64,000 bases of DNA, taken from assembly GCA_934162425.1 (NCBI GenBank), contig CAKPIS010000006.1:14591-78590 (forward strand). The letters are read 5' to 3'. The notes beneath the pieces are model-generated. The model saw only the letters and a program-made list of their open reading frames with translations, did not search any database and was not told where the DNA came from. Origin of the DNA: an uncultured Bacilli bacterium. Lineage in GTDB: Bacteria > Bacillota_I > Bacilli_A > RF39 > UBA660. This document shows, in pieces, positions 32,836-41,283 of this stretch (position 1 is its first letter; the number at the start of each line of letters is the position of its first letter). The translations under genes and the position numbers were made by a program.

Positions 32836-34689
32836 CTATTTCATAAATGTTAATTCGTGATTTTGAGTTTTAACATCTTCATCATAATATTTAACAACGT
32901 CGCCTAATTCTTCGTAATCAAATTCATAAATTGCATCATCTTCATTTTTACGATAACTATTAATAATACATAATTGATTAATAATAGCTTTAACTTCATT
33001 AATACTTAATATATTTTCGGTTTTTTCACTAGTAGTTATTCTATCAAGTAACTTAGTAGCATCTTTATAAACTTCTTCATAATTATTAGCTACTGCCATT
33101 GTTTCAGCATATTGATTAAAGATATTTAAAATTCCTTCTTTATTAGTTAAATTGTATGTATTATTAGCCTTTTTATCAAGACCACTAATCATTCTATATT
33201 CAAAGTTATCTTGAGCTTGTGCTAGTTTACCAACTTGTTTTTCAGTTAATTCATTACGGTATAATCTTGGTTTTAATTTATTTATTGCATTTCTGCTTTT
33301 AAATAAACGACATCCACTTACTACAGCTAAATCACCAATTGTCTTTTTAACTTTGTTTAATTTATTTAATGCTTTTTCCTTTTTCTCCTCAGGAGCATTA
33401 TCATACTTTTCTTGTCTTTTAGCTAATCTCTTGTTATTAATTTTCTTAACAAAGCTTGTTCCTAATAATAATGCAAATGGTTTACCAATTGTCTCTATAA
33501 TATAATCTTTTATACTATGTTTTTCGATATCATCTTCATCTAATCTACTCTTTAATTTATTTTCATATTGATTATTATAAAAACTTGTTATACGTTTAAC
33601 ATCATTACTATACATTCCAGCTGTTACATTTTCTAATTCTTGATACTTTTCACGTAATGATACAACATCTTCTCTTGAAACCTTATTATTTGTATCTATA
33701 TCTTCATTTATTTTATTTAAAAGTTCAACAAATTCAGTCTTCTTAGTATCAACTTTTATAGCACGAATTCTTTCTACTAATTTTTTTCTTTCTTCTTCAT
33801 CTTTTACTTTTTTAATAGCTTCTAAAGCTTTTTTAATATCTTCAGCATCTTTTGTTTCTTCTGCTTTTTCCACTAATTTAGTAGCTTCTTCTAGTGCATC
33901 ATCTTTAGTTTTCTCTGATTTTTCCACTAATTTAGTAGCTTCTTCTAAAGAATTTTCATTATTAATATTATTGTGATCATTAGTATTAGTATTATTAACA
34001 CTACTAGCTCTATTAATAATTGATTTCTTAATAGTATTCATATCAATACCATTTTTTACAATTAACTTATAATATTCATCAATTACATTATCACCAGTAG
34101 ATACACTTATTAATAATTTACCATTATATGTTAATAACTTTTCAAATTCTTCTTTTTGCTTACTTAAACTTTCTATATTAGAATTTATTTTATCTAATTC
34201 TAAAATTAAATTAGATTTTTCATTTTTACTTGATGAAGTATATTTATTTAATATTTCTTGTTCTTTGTTTTTTACATCATTAATTTCAGAATTAATTAAT
34301 TCTATAGCTTTATTAACACTTTCTTTTATGCATCCTTGCATTTTAGCTTTCTTATCATCAAATAAAATATTATTTTTTCTTTCTTCTTTAGAAGTAAATT
34401 TATTTTCATACATTGCTATAACTTTATTTAACTTTACTAATTTTTCAGCTAAAGTAGCTTGTTTGTTAGAATCTATAGTATTATTTAATTCATTAATTAC
34501 TAATAGACGTCTAGTCTTAGCTTCTTTAACTATTTCTTTATATGTATATTCAGAGTTATAAGATGTTTCTAATTCTTCTAACCATTTAACATCTTCATTA
34601 TGAGCTAAATCTTCAAATTCAGCATTAACACCCTTTAAATCTTCTTTTAATTCATCTAAAACTTTCTTTAAATTATCTTGTAAGTTCAT
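32836..34689 (-). CDS. Large coiled-coil protein of unknown function with an internal duplication
   Basis: A 617-residue, very charged, mostly helical protein without signal peptide or membrane span. Long heptad-rich stretches cover about residues 1-210. A tandem repeat of about 17 residues (EEATKLVEKSEKTKDD, then EEATKLVEKAEETKD) lies near residues 248-282 after an Asn-rich spacer. The C-terminal third has a cluster of basic residues (KKINNKRLAKRQEKYD) and a compact helical region. I recognise no family. It lies between the GNAT-kinase fusion gene and truB, with its own terminator. GGGGGAG precedes the ATG. Confidence 0.65.
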   Translation of the reverse strand: MNLQDNLKKVLDELKEDLKGVNAEFEDLAHNEDVKWLEELETSYNSEYTYKEIVKEAKTRRLLVINELNNTIDSNKQATLAEKLVKLNKVIAMYENKFTSKEERKNNILFDDKKAKMQGCIKESVNKAIELINSEINDVKNKEQEILNKYTSSSKNEKSNLILELDKINSNIESLSKQKEEFEKLLTYNGKLLISVSTGDNVIDEYYKLIVKNGIDMNTIKKSIINRASSVNNTNTNDHNNINNENSLEEATKLVEKSEKTKDDALEEATKLVEKAEETKDAEDIKKALEAIKKVKDEEERKKLVERIRAIKVDTKKTEFVELLNKINEDIDTNNKVSREDVVSLREKYQELENVTAGMYSNDVKRITSFYNNQYENKLKSRLDEDDIEKHSIKDYIIETIGKPFALLLGTSFVKKINNKRLAKRQEKYDNAPEEKKEKALNKLNKVKKTIGDLAVVSGCRLFKSRNAINKLKPRLYRNELTEKQVGKLAQAQDNFEYRMISGLDKKANNTYNLTNKEGILNIFNQYAETMAVANNYEEVYKDATKLLDRITTSEKTENILSINEVKAIINQLCIINSYRKNEDDAIYEFDYEELGDVVKYYDEDVKTQNHELTFMK

Positions 34690-34763
34690 TCAAATCTCCC
34701 CCTTTTGTTTGAATGCCCAATATGATAGCACAAAATTTAGCTAAAGTCAATACTTATTTATTT

Positions 34764-34797
34764 TTAAAAAAAACAGTCTCACATAAGTGAAACTGTC
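34764..34797 (-). terminator. Terminator of the GNAT-kinase gene
   Basis: On the minus strand ACAGTTTCAC and GTGAGACTGT pair (one G-U) around a TTAT loop, followed by a T8 run. Confidence 0.85.
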
Positions 34798-34804
34798 ATT
34801 TGCT

Positions 34805-36163
34805 CTATCTTAATTTATATTTAAACACTATATAACCAGCAACTGCTATAATAACAAGAATAACAGAAAGTATTATAACGCTTATTTTACCACTTTTTTC
34901 TTCAGATGCTTTATCCGATACATTGTATATGCTATCTAGATATTTTTCATAAGAATCACTCAAATAATAGCGTTCACTACTTTTAAACATAGATTCATAA
35001 TAATTTTTAAAACTAATAGGAAGTCTGTTTTTATTCTTATTATATATTTTTTCTATATCAGACATACTAGAATCATCTGGAATTCTAACATTTAATAAAA
35101 TTTCTAATGCAGTTACTGCAAAAGCATATAAATCGGATCTTTCAGATACAATTTTATTTTTAGGATCTTTATACTTATTGGCAACTAAAGTATTGATAAC
35201 GTTATTTTTAATCACAAATGAGTCACAATCAATCAAAGTAATCTTCCCATTTTCATCAAAAAATATATTATCAAGATTAAGATCACAAACATAAATATTT
35301 TTTTTGTGTAAACTTCTTACTACATCTTCTATTTCTTTTATTTTATCTATTTTTTCTTCAAAACTTAAATCATTAAGTTTACTATTTAAAGATGCACCTT
35401 CTGGTAAATAATCCATTATATAACCAACAAATATTCCATCATAATATACTAAATTTTTAGGTTTAACAACTTCTGGCAAATCCATTTTCTTTAATGTTTT
35501 TAATGTTTCTTCCCTATCTTTTATAAATGTAAACGAATTAGAAGTAAACATTTTTAATATTCTATTGTCACTGGTTAAATATATATTTCCATCACGCCCA
35601 GTAGTTATTTTTTTAACCAACTTAAGACTTTTATAATCTATATAATCAGATGGGATATTTCTAAACTTATCATTTAATCTTCTAGCTGAAACAGCTGCTA
35701 AAACACTTATACTAAGAAGACTACCATCTTCATTTATTCCAACTTCATAAAAACCTATACTTTTATATAATGTAAGTTTTTCATCATCATGTTCATTTAT
35801 TGTAGCTATTACATTTCTAGAACCAACCTCACCAGCTACATATAGTATAGCTTCTACTAACAAAACTTCCATTCCCTTATTTAAAAACTCATTTAAAACA
35901 TATAAATCATTTATTATTACTTGTGATACATTATTGATATTTTTAAATTCAAAAGTTGCATATCCAATCAACATGTTATTTGTTTGTATAACTATTGTCA
36001 TTTTATTTTTAAAATAATCAGGTATTATATAATCATCTAAATCAACCAAACACTCTTTTTTTAAGGTTTCACCAGAAAAAGTATTTACAATGTCTGCAAA
36101 AATATCAAAATCAGTTTCCAATATACCAAGATTAAGATTTTCTTTTTTTATTAAATTAATCAT
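34805..36163 (-). CDS. GNAT-like domain fused to a Ser/Thr kinase-like domain and a C-terminal membrane anchor
   Basis: A 452-residue protein in three parts. Residues about 1-155 resemble a GNAT acetyltransferase (beta strands, then NDLYVLNEFLNKGMEVLLVEA like motif A, and a YKSIGFYEVG motif B). Residues about 180-400 resemble a protein kinase: glycine loop TGRDGNIYL, candidate Lys204 (RILKMF), catalytic loop CDLNLDN (Asp294, Asn299) and IDCD replacing DFG (Asp312). One span (about 424-446) and a short basic end close it. The kinase would face the cytoplasm. The ATG at 36163 has AGGGTGA upstream. It lies between rbfA and the coiled-coil gene, within the normally conserved rbfA-truB interval. 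Confidence 0.72.
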   Translation of the reverse strand: MINLIKKENLNLGILETDFDIFADIVNTFSGETLKKECLVDLDDYIIPDYFKNKMTIVIQTNNMLIGYATFEFKNINNVSQVIINDLYVLNEFLNKGMEVLLVEAILYVAGEVGSRNVIATINEHDDEKLTLYKSIGFYEVGINEDGSLLSISVLAAVSARRLNDKFRNIPSDYIDYKSLKLVKKITTGRDGNIYLTSDNRILKMFTSNSFTFIKDREETLKTLKKMDLPEVVKPKNLVYYDGIFVGYIMDYLPEGASLNSKLNDLSFEEKIDKIKEIEDVVRSLHKKNIYVCDLNLDNIFFDENGKITLIDCDSFVIKNNVINTLVANKYKDPKNKIVSERSDLYAFAVTALEILLNVRIPDDSSMSDIEKIYNKNKNRLPISFKNYYESMFKSSERYYLSDSYEKYLDSIYNVSDKASEEKSGKISVIILSVILVIIAVAGYIVFKYKLR

Positions 36164-36223
36164 ATGTATCACCCTTTATTATTTAGCTAATACAATTATA
36201 CATTTTTTTTCTACTAATTTCTA

Positions 36224-36262
36224 CAAAAAAAGAAAAAAAGATAAAATTTTCTACCTTTTTTT
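36224..36262 (-). terminator. Terminator of the nusA-infB-rbfA unit
   Basis: On the minus strand an A-rich arm (AAAAAAAGGTA) pairs with TATCTTTTTTT (one G-U), followed by another T run. It starts at the rbfA stop codon. Confidence 0.65.
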
Positions 36263-36602
36263 ACTCATTATTTATTTTTTCTATAATTTTTTCTATTTTA
36301 TTACCATACTCTATTGATTCATCATATATAAATCTTAAATCTGGTATCCTTCTTATTTCTAATTTTCTTTTAGCAAGTTCAGTTTTAATAAAGCCTTTTG
36401 CTGCGTTTAAGTCATGTAAACATTTATCTTTTTTATTTATATCAAAAACAGTACAATATATTTGTGCAAGAGATAAATCAGTATCAACTTTAACACTAGT
36501 TAAAGTAACAAATTTTATATCTTCATCATAAACTTCATTTTGAAGTATATCACTTATTTCTTTTAATAATACATTTGCAATTCTCTGGGTTTTAATACTC
36601 AT
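36261..36602 (-). CDS. rbfA: Ribosome-binding factor A
   Basis: A 113-residue KH-fold protein for 30S maturation. RIANVLLKEISDILQNEV at the N-terminus, FVTLTSVKVDTDLSLAQIY in the middle and the ELAKRKLEIRRIPDLRFIYDESIEYG block are diagnostic. It follows infB by 2 bases and ends the cotranscribed core rimP-nusA-ylxR-infB-rbfA. Confidence 0.95.
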   Translation of the reverse strand: MSIKTQRIANVLLKEISDILQNEVYDEDIKFVTLTSVKVDTDLSLAQIYCTVFDINKKDKCLHDLNAAKGFIKTELAKRKLEIRRIPDLRFIYDESIEYGNKIEKIIEKINNE

Positions 36603-36604
36603 AA

Positions 36605-38728
36605 TTACCTCTTAATTTCTACAAGACAATAAGCCTCAATTACATCCTTTTCTTTTATATCACCATAATTTTTCAAAGTAATACCACATTCAAATCCGGC
36701 CTTTACTTCTTTAGCTTGATTCTTTTCTCTTTGTATTGAATTTATTTCACCATCATATATAACAATGCCATCACGAATTACTCTTGCTTTAGAATCAGAT
36801 TTAATAATACCATCTAAAACGTAGCAACCAGCAATATTACCAGTTTTAGAAAATTTATAAATTTTTCTTATTTCTGCTGTTCCTAGTACTTTTTCTTCAT
36901 ATTCAGGATCAAGCATACCCTTCATAGCAGATTCCATTTCCTCAACTACTTTATAAATTATATTATGAAGTCTAACTGAAACCCCATATTCTTTTGCTAT
37001 ATCAAGTATCTTACCAGATGGTCTTACGTTAAATCCTATTATTATAGCGTTAGATGCATTAGCTAATACAACATCACTTTCAGTTATAGTTCCAACACCA
37101 CTTCTAATAACATTTAACTTACATCCTTCAACGTTTATCTTAGCTAAAGTATTTTTAACAGCTTCTTCACTACCCTTTACATCAGCTTTTAATACGATGT
37201 TTACTTCTTTTAATCCTTCAGAAATTTTTCCAAATAAATCATCAAGAGTTAATGAATTAGTTTGCATATTTGATTTTAACTTAGCTGTCTGGCTTCTTTG
37301 TTCAGCAACTGCATGAGCTTGTTTTTCTGACTCAAATGCCATAAATTTATCGCCTGCTGTTGGAACTCCTTGGATACCTGTAACACAAATTGGTGTAGAT
37401 GGATATGCTTCTACTATTTCCTCTCCTAAATCATTTTTCATGGTTCTTATCTTTCCGAAGAATTCACCAATAACAACAGGATCTCCTAATCTTAAAGTAC
37501 CATTTTGTACAAGTAAAGTAACTTCACTCCCAACGTTTTTATCAAGTTTTGATTCAATTACAGTACCAAGGGCATAACGTTTTGGATTTGCTTTTAACTC
37601 TTGCATCTCTGCAATAAGAAGTAGGTTTTCTAATAACTTATCAATTCCTTCATGAGTTTTTGCTGAGATTGGAACAAATAGTGTATCTCCACCCCATGTA
37701 TCAGGAGTTAAACCACGTTCACTCATCTCTCTCATTACTTTTTCTACATCAGCACCTGGTTTATCTATTTTATTTACTGCTACTATAATAGGAACATTAG
37801 CTGCCTTAGCATGGTCTATAGCTTCTTCTGTTTGTGGCATTACACCATCATCTGCAGCAACTATAATTATTACGATATCGGTAATAGATGCCCCACGAGC
37901 TCTCATTTCAGTAAAAGCAGCATGTCCTGGAGTATCTATAAACGTTATTTTTTTATCATTATAAGACACCTGATAAGCACCTATATGCTGAGTTATTCCA
38001 CCAAATTCTCCATCTATAACATTACTTTTTCTTATAGCATCAAGAAGTGATGTTTTACCATGGTCAACGTGTCCCATTATAGTTACAACTGGTGGACGTT
38101 CTTCTAAATCTTCTTCGTTATCATTAATTTCAAACATTTCAAAATTAGAAATATCCATTGCCTCTTCTTTTTTTAATGTTTTATTATATTCTAAAGCTAA
38201 AACCGAAGCATCATCAAAACTTATCTTAGCATTCATATTAGCCATAACACCTAATGACATTAGCTTTTTAATTAGTTCAGTAACTGGTTTTTGTAATTCA
38301 TCAGAAAGGTCCTTTAAACTCATACCTTCCTTATAAATAATAATATCAGATGACTTATCTTCATTAGATACTAGCTTTTCTTTATTTTTGTACATAGCCT
38401 TTTTTGCCATATTTAATTCTTTTTGTTTGTTTTTCTTCTTTTTTGCTGTTTTTTCTTCTTTATAATCAGTATGTTTTTTATCAACTAAAGTATCAACTAC
38501 TTCATCATAGTAATCATCTTCATCAAGTTTTCTTATTATTTCTTCATCAACTTCTACGTTTTCTTCTTCATCTTGTTCATTTTCAAATGCATTATCAAGA
38601 AGAACAATAGAATCATCATCCAACATATCATAGTTAGAACTTACGTTAATGTCTAATCTTTTACACATTTCAAGTACTTCTTCAGGTTTCTTACTAATAT
38701 CTTGTGCATATTCTAAAACACTCATCAT
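36605..38728 (-). CDS. infB: Translation initiation factor IF-2
   Basis: A 707-residue GTPase that places initiator tRNA on the 30S subunit. A short N-terminal IF2_N domain (LEYAQDISKKPEEVLEMC) is followed by a Lys/Glu-rich linker, a second IF2_N and the G domain with GHVDHGKTS, DTPGHAAF and NKIDKPGA. Domains II-IV extend to the C-terminus (NYGDIKEKDVIEAYCLVEI). The overall length is normal for Firmicutes. AGAGGTG is 7 bases before the ATG at 38728; a second ATG follows immediately. The usual ylxQ gene between ylxR and infB is missing here. Confidence 0.97.
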   Translation of the reverse strand: MMSVLEYAQDISKKPEEVLEMCKRLDINVSSNYDMLDDDSIVLLDNAFENEQDEEENVEVDEEIIRKLDEDDYYDEVVDTLVDKKHTDYKEEKTAKKKKNKQKELNMAKKAMYKNKEKLVSNEDKSSDIIIYKEGMSLKDLSDELQKPVTELIKKLMSLGVMANMNAKISFDDASVLALEYNKTLKKEEAMDISNFEMFEINDNEEDLEERPPVVTIMGHVDHGKTSLLDAIRKSNVIDGEFGGITQHIGAYQVSYNDKKITFIDTPGHAAFTEMRARGASITDIVIIIVAADDGVMPQTEEAIDHAKAANVPIIVAVNKIDKPGADVEKVMREMSERGLTPDTWGGDTLFVPISAKTHEGIDKLLENLLLIAEMQELKANPKRYALGTVIESKLDKNVGSEVTLLVQNGTLRLGDPVVIGEFFGKIRTMKNDLGEEIVEAYPSTPICVTGIQGVPTAGDKFMAFESEKQAHAVAEQRSQTAKLKSNMQTNSLTLDDLFGKISEGLKEVNIVLKADVKGSEEAVKNTLAKINVEGCKLNVIRSGVGTITESDVVLANASNAIIIGFNVRPSGKILDIAKEYGVSVRLHNIIYKVVEEMESAMKGMLDPEYEEKVLGTAEIRKIYKFSKTGNIAGCYVLDGIIKSDSKARVIRDGIVIYDGEINSIQREKNQAKEVKAGFECGITLKNYGDIKEKDVIEAYCLVEIKR

Positions 38729-38754
38729 ATTAAAACACCTCTTTCTTTTATTTA

Positions 38755-39021
38755 TTATTTATCATTTACTATCTTACATAATTCATCATATATTTCCTGT
38801 GGAATTAAAGCTTCTAAATATCTTTCAAGTATTTTTCCACTAAAAGCTTTATTAATTACATCTATGTCTTTTTTTAAATAAGCTCCACGGCCATTTTTCT
38901 TTCCTGTTAAATCAACACTTATGTTTCCTAAATTATCTCTTACTACTCTTATTAATTCACTTTTAGGATATTTTTCTTTAGTAACAACACAAGTACGCAT
39001 AGGAATTTTTCTTTGTTTCAT
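38755..39021 (-). CDS. ylxR: YlxR-family RNA-binding protein (DUF448)
   Basis: An 88-residue basic protein. RKIPMRTCVVTKEKYPKSELIRVV and KNGRGAYLKKD are the family signatures (GRGAY). The family is nucleic-acid binding and has been linked to regulation of gene expression in Bacillus. The ATG at 39021 gives good spacing to AGGTG; two earlier in-frame starts lie on or next to that site. It sits between nusA and infB as in most Firmicutes. Confidence 0.93.
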   Translation of the reverse strand: MKQRKIPMRTCVVTKEKYPKSELIRVVRDNLGNISVDLTGKKNGRGAYLKKDIDVINKAFSGKILERYLEALIPQEIYDELCKIVNDK

Positions 39022-39036
39022 TTTCATCACCTATCT

Positions 39037-40128
39037 TTAAGATATAATGCTAGCTATACCAGGATTTTCTTCTTCAGCTTGTTTTCTTGTTTTAACATCA
39101 ATTCTATAATGAGTTAAGCGAGCTGCAAGCTTAATATTTTGTCCTTTTTTACCAATTGCAAGTGACAAATTATCACCTTCTGCTATAGCTAAAGCTTCTT
39201 TTTTCTTTTCATCTAGTACATATACAGATACATCTTTTGCAGGAGAAAGTGCGTTTTTAATAAACTCAACTGGATCTTTATCATATTTTACAACATCTAT
39301 TTTTTCACCATTTAATTCTTGAGTTATATGATTAATTCTAGATCCTTTTTCACCAATACATGCGCCAACAGCATCAACATTAGGATTTTCTGAATATACA
39401 GCTATCTTACTTCTTTGACCCGCTTCACGAGAAACGCTATAAAGAATAACCGTTCCATCATTTAATTCTGGAATTTCTTTTTCTAATAATCTTTTAACAA
39501 ATCCAAAGTGAGCTCTAGAAAGTAATACTAATGGACTTTTTCCGGTATTATCTATTTTAGTAACATATACTTTTACCGATGAACCCATCTTAAGTTCTTC
39601 TCCCTTTATTAATTCACTTTTAGGCAAAATACCATGCATTCTACCTAGGTCAACATAATAATTTTGAGCATCTTCACGAGATAATATACCAACTAATAAT
39701 TCTCCTTCTTTATCCTCAAATTCATTCATAATACTATTTCTTTCAGCCTCTCTAACTTTTTGAATTAATATTTGCTTAGCTGCCATAGTTGCAACACGAC
39801 CGAAATCTTTTAGTTCTACTTCTTCTTCTAAAGTTTCACCTGGTTTAATATCCGGTACTATTTTTTTTGCATCTTCAAGTAAAATTTCTACTGCTTCTTC
39901 ATCTTCATCATCTTCACCATCAGTATACTCTTCAACAACTTTTTGATAAGAAAAACCTTTAATTATACCCTTATCTTTATCTATTTCTATTCTTATGTTA
40001 GGTAACCCTGTTTCTTTTGTGTATGCTTTTTTAAGTGCTCCTTCCATTCCTTCAAAAATAACATCTTCACTAATTTGTTTTTCTTCACATATAGCTTTTA
40101 ATGCTTTAATAAACTCTTTACTATTCAT
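39037..40128 (-). CDS. nusA: Transcription termination/antitermination factor NusA
   Basis: A 363-residue protein that binds RNA polymerase and nascent RNA, controlling pausing and termination. The N-terminal polymerase-binding domain (1-125) is followed by S1 (KEGELLVGILSREDAQNYYVDLG) and two KH domains (GACIGEKGSRI and AIGKKGQNIKLAARLTH). It ends soon after KH2, without the acidic repeats of proteobacteria, as in other Firmicutes. The ATG at 40128 has AAAGGAGAT upstream, which is itself coded within the end of rimP. The overlap suggests tight coupling with rimP. Confidence 0.96.
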   Translation of the reverse strand: MNSKEFIKALKAICEEKQISEDVIFEGMEGALKKAYTKETGLPNIRIEIDKDKGIIKGFSYQKVVEEYTDGEDDEDEEAVEILLEDAKKIVPDIKPGETLEEEVELKDFGRVATMAAKQILIQKVREAERNSIMNEFEDKEGELLVGILSREDAQNYYVDLGRMHGILPKSELIKGEELKMGSSVKVYVTKIDNTGKSPLVLLSRAHFGFVKRLLEKEIPELNDGTVILYSVSREAGQRSKIAVYSENPNVDAVGACIGEKGSRINHITQELNGEKIDVVKYDKDPVEFIKNALSPAKDVSVYVLDEKKKEALAIAEGDNLSLAIGKKGQNIKLAARLTHYRIDVKTRKQAEEENPGIASIIS

Positions 40129-40129
40129 T

Positions 40130-40381
40130 TTATTTATCTCCTTTTTCTTTAGAACATACATCAAGAATGTATGCATCATCAAATTCATCTTCTAGCGTAT
40201 CAATTAAGGGATTGATAGTTTCTGTTGCTAAAACACACGTGTCAACATCTACGAAAGGTTCTTTATCTATTGTAATTCTTAAATAATACATACCGCCTTC
40301 CTTAATATATTCAACATTATCAAGTTTAATATTTATTTTGTTTAATTCTCCTTCTATTAAATTTCTTACCTTATTTTCCAT
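40130..40381 (-). CDS. rimP: Ribosome maturation factor RimP, N-terminal domain only
   Basis: An 83-residue protein in the rimP position ahead of nusA. It matches the N-terminal alpha/beta domain of RimP (VEYIKEGGMYYLRITIDKE, VDVDTCVLATETINPLID). The C-terminal SH3-like domain of the usual about 150-residue protein is missing: the reading frame stops right after YILDVCS, which corresponds to the family's LDVSSPG linker. The ribosome site of nusA begins inside the last codons. It may be a functional short form or a decayed gene. Confidence 0.85.
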   Translation of the reverse strand: MENKVRNLIEGELNKINIKLDNVEYIKEGGMYYLRITIDKEPFVDVDTCVLATETINPLIDTLEDEFDDAYILDVCSKEKGDK

Positions 40382-40401
40382 ATCTATCCTCCTTAATTAT
40401 A

Positions 40402-40428
40402 AAGAGTAGGATTTAAAACCCTACTCTT
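40402..40428 (-). promoter_or_regulatory. Leader hairpin upstream of rimP-nusA-infB
   Basis: AAGAGTAGG and CCTACTCTT form a perfect 9-bp stem with a 9-base loop in the 5' leader, about 20 bases upstream of the rimP start. No proper T run follows, so it is unlikely to be a simple terminator; it may affect leader stability. Confidence 0.5.
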
Positions 40429-40441
40429 CGTTGCTACAAGT

Positions 40442-40469
40442 ATTATAACATAATATTATAGTATTTCAA
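40442..40469 (-). promoter_or_regulatory. Promoter of the rimP-nusA-infB operon
   Basis: On the minus strand TTGAAA (40469-40464) and TATAAT (40447-40442) are separated by 16 bases. Confidence 0.65.
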
Positions 40470-40560
40470 GTTTTTTTATTAATTTATTTACACTTTATGT
40501 AGTTATAACTTCTTTTTATATACTTTTTTTGTTATAATTTAGTGTAGAGGTGAACCGAAT

Positions 40561-41280
40561 ATGGACGACATAATAAGTAATATAGAAAATAAAATTAAGA
40601 AATGGTTTATAAAAAATAAAAAGTATTTATTAACATTTTTGCTTTATATATTATATCAAGGAAGCTTTTTATTTTCAATTTTCTCCTTATTTAATATACG
40701 ATTATCATCATTATCAAGAAATGCTAAAATAGGTTTTCTTTTTGTTGATAGCTTAATTTATGTTATAATTTTAATTTTTATGTATAAAAAAGATATAAAA
40801 AAAGGAATTGATGAATTTAAGAAAAATAAAGAAAAAAGCATTACAATAGCTCTTAAATGTTGGACATTTGGTTGCGTTATAATGTATGTTTCTTCTATTA
40901 TAATATCATATATCAATAAACAAGATATATCTAATAATGAACAAGCTGTAAGAGAAAGTATTAAAGCAGCACCTTTATATATGCTGTTTTCTTGTTCTTT
41001 TGTAGCTCCATTATTTGAAGAGCTGGTGTTTAGAAAATCCCTTAAGGAACTTGTAAAAAATAAGTGGGTATTCATTATTTTGAGTGGAGTTATATTTGGA
41101 GGGTTACATGTAATTGGAACATATAAAAATCCTATTGATATATTATATATTATTCCATATGGTTCAATGGGATGTGCATTTGCATACTTGCTTAGTAAAA
41201 CAGATAATATTACATTACCAATTATGGTACATATGATTCATAATACTATACTTGTTGTAATTCAAATGATAGGAAGATAA
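40561..41280 (+). CDS. CPBP-family intramembrane metalloprotease (CAAX-type/Abi)
   Basis: A 239-residue polytopic membrane protein with about seven or eight helices. The diagnostic motifs are EELVFRK (Glu153-Glu154), FGGLHV and HMIHN, which supply the metal and catalytic residues of the CPBP family. Family members process prenylated or signal-like peptides or confer self-immunity to bacteriocins; the substrate here is unknown. An extended -10 (TGTTATAAT at 40530-40538) and an AGAGGTGAA site precede the ATG. The gene ends 3 bases before the phosphoesterase-like gene, so they form an operon. Confidence 0.85.
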   Translation: MDDIISNIENKIKKWFIKNKKYLLTFLLYILYQGSFLFSIFSLFNIRLSSLSRNAKIGFLFVDSLIYVIILIFMYKKDIKKGIDEFKKNKEKSITIALKCWTFGCVIMYVSSIIISYINKQDISNNEQAVRESIKAAPLYMLFSCSFVAPLFEELVFRKSLKELVKNKWVFIILSGVIFGGLHVIGTYKNPIDILYIIPYGSMGCAFAYLLSKTDNITLPIMVHMIHNTILVVIQMIGR

Positions 41281-41283
41281 AAA

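Noticed and set aside
40402..40428. Intrinsic terminator or attenuator upstream of rimP
   Set aside because: The stem is strong but lacks a T run, and it lies in the leader of an essential operon; it is listed only as a leader hairpin.
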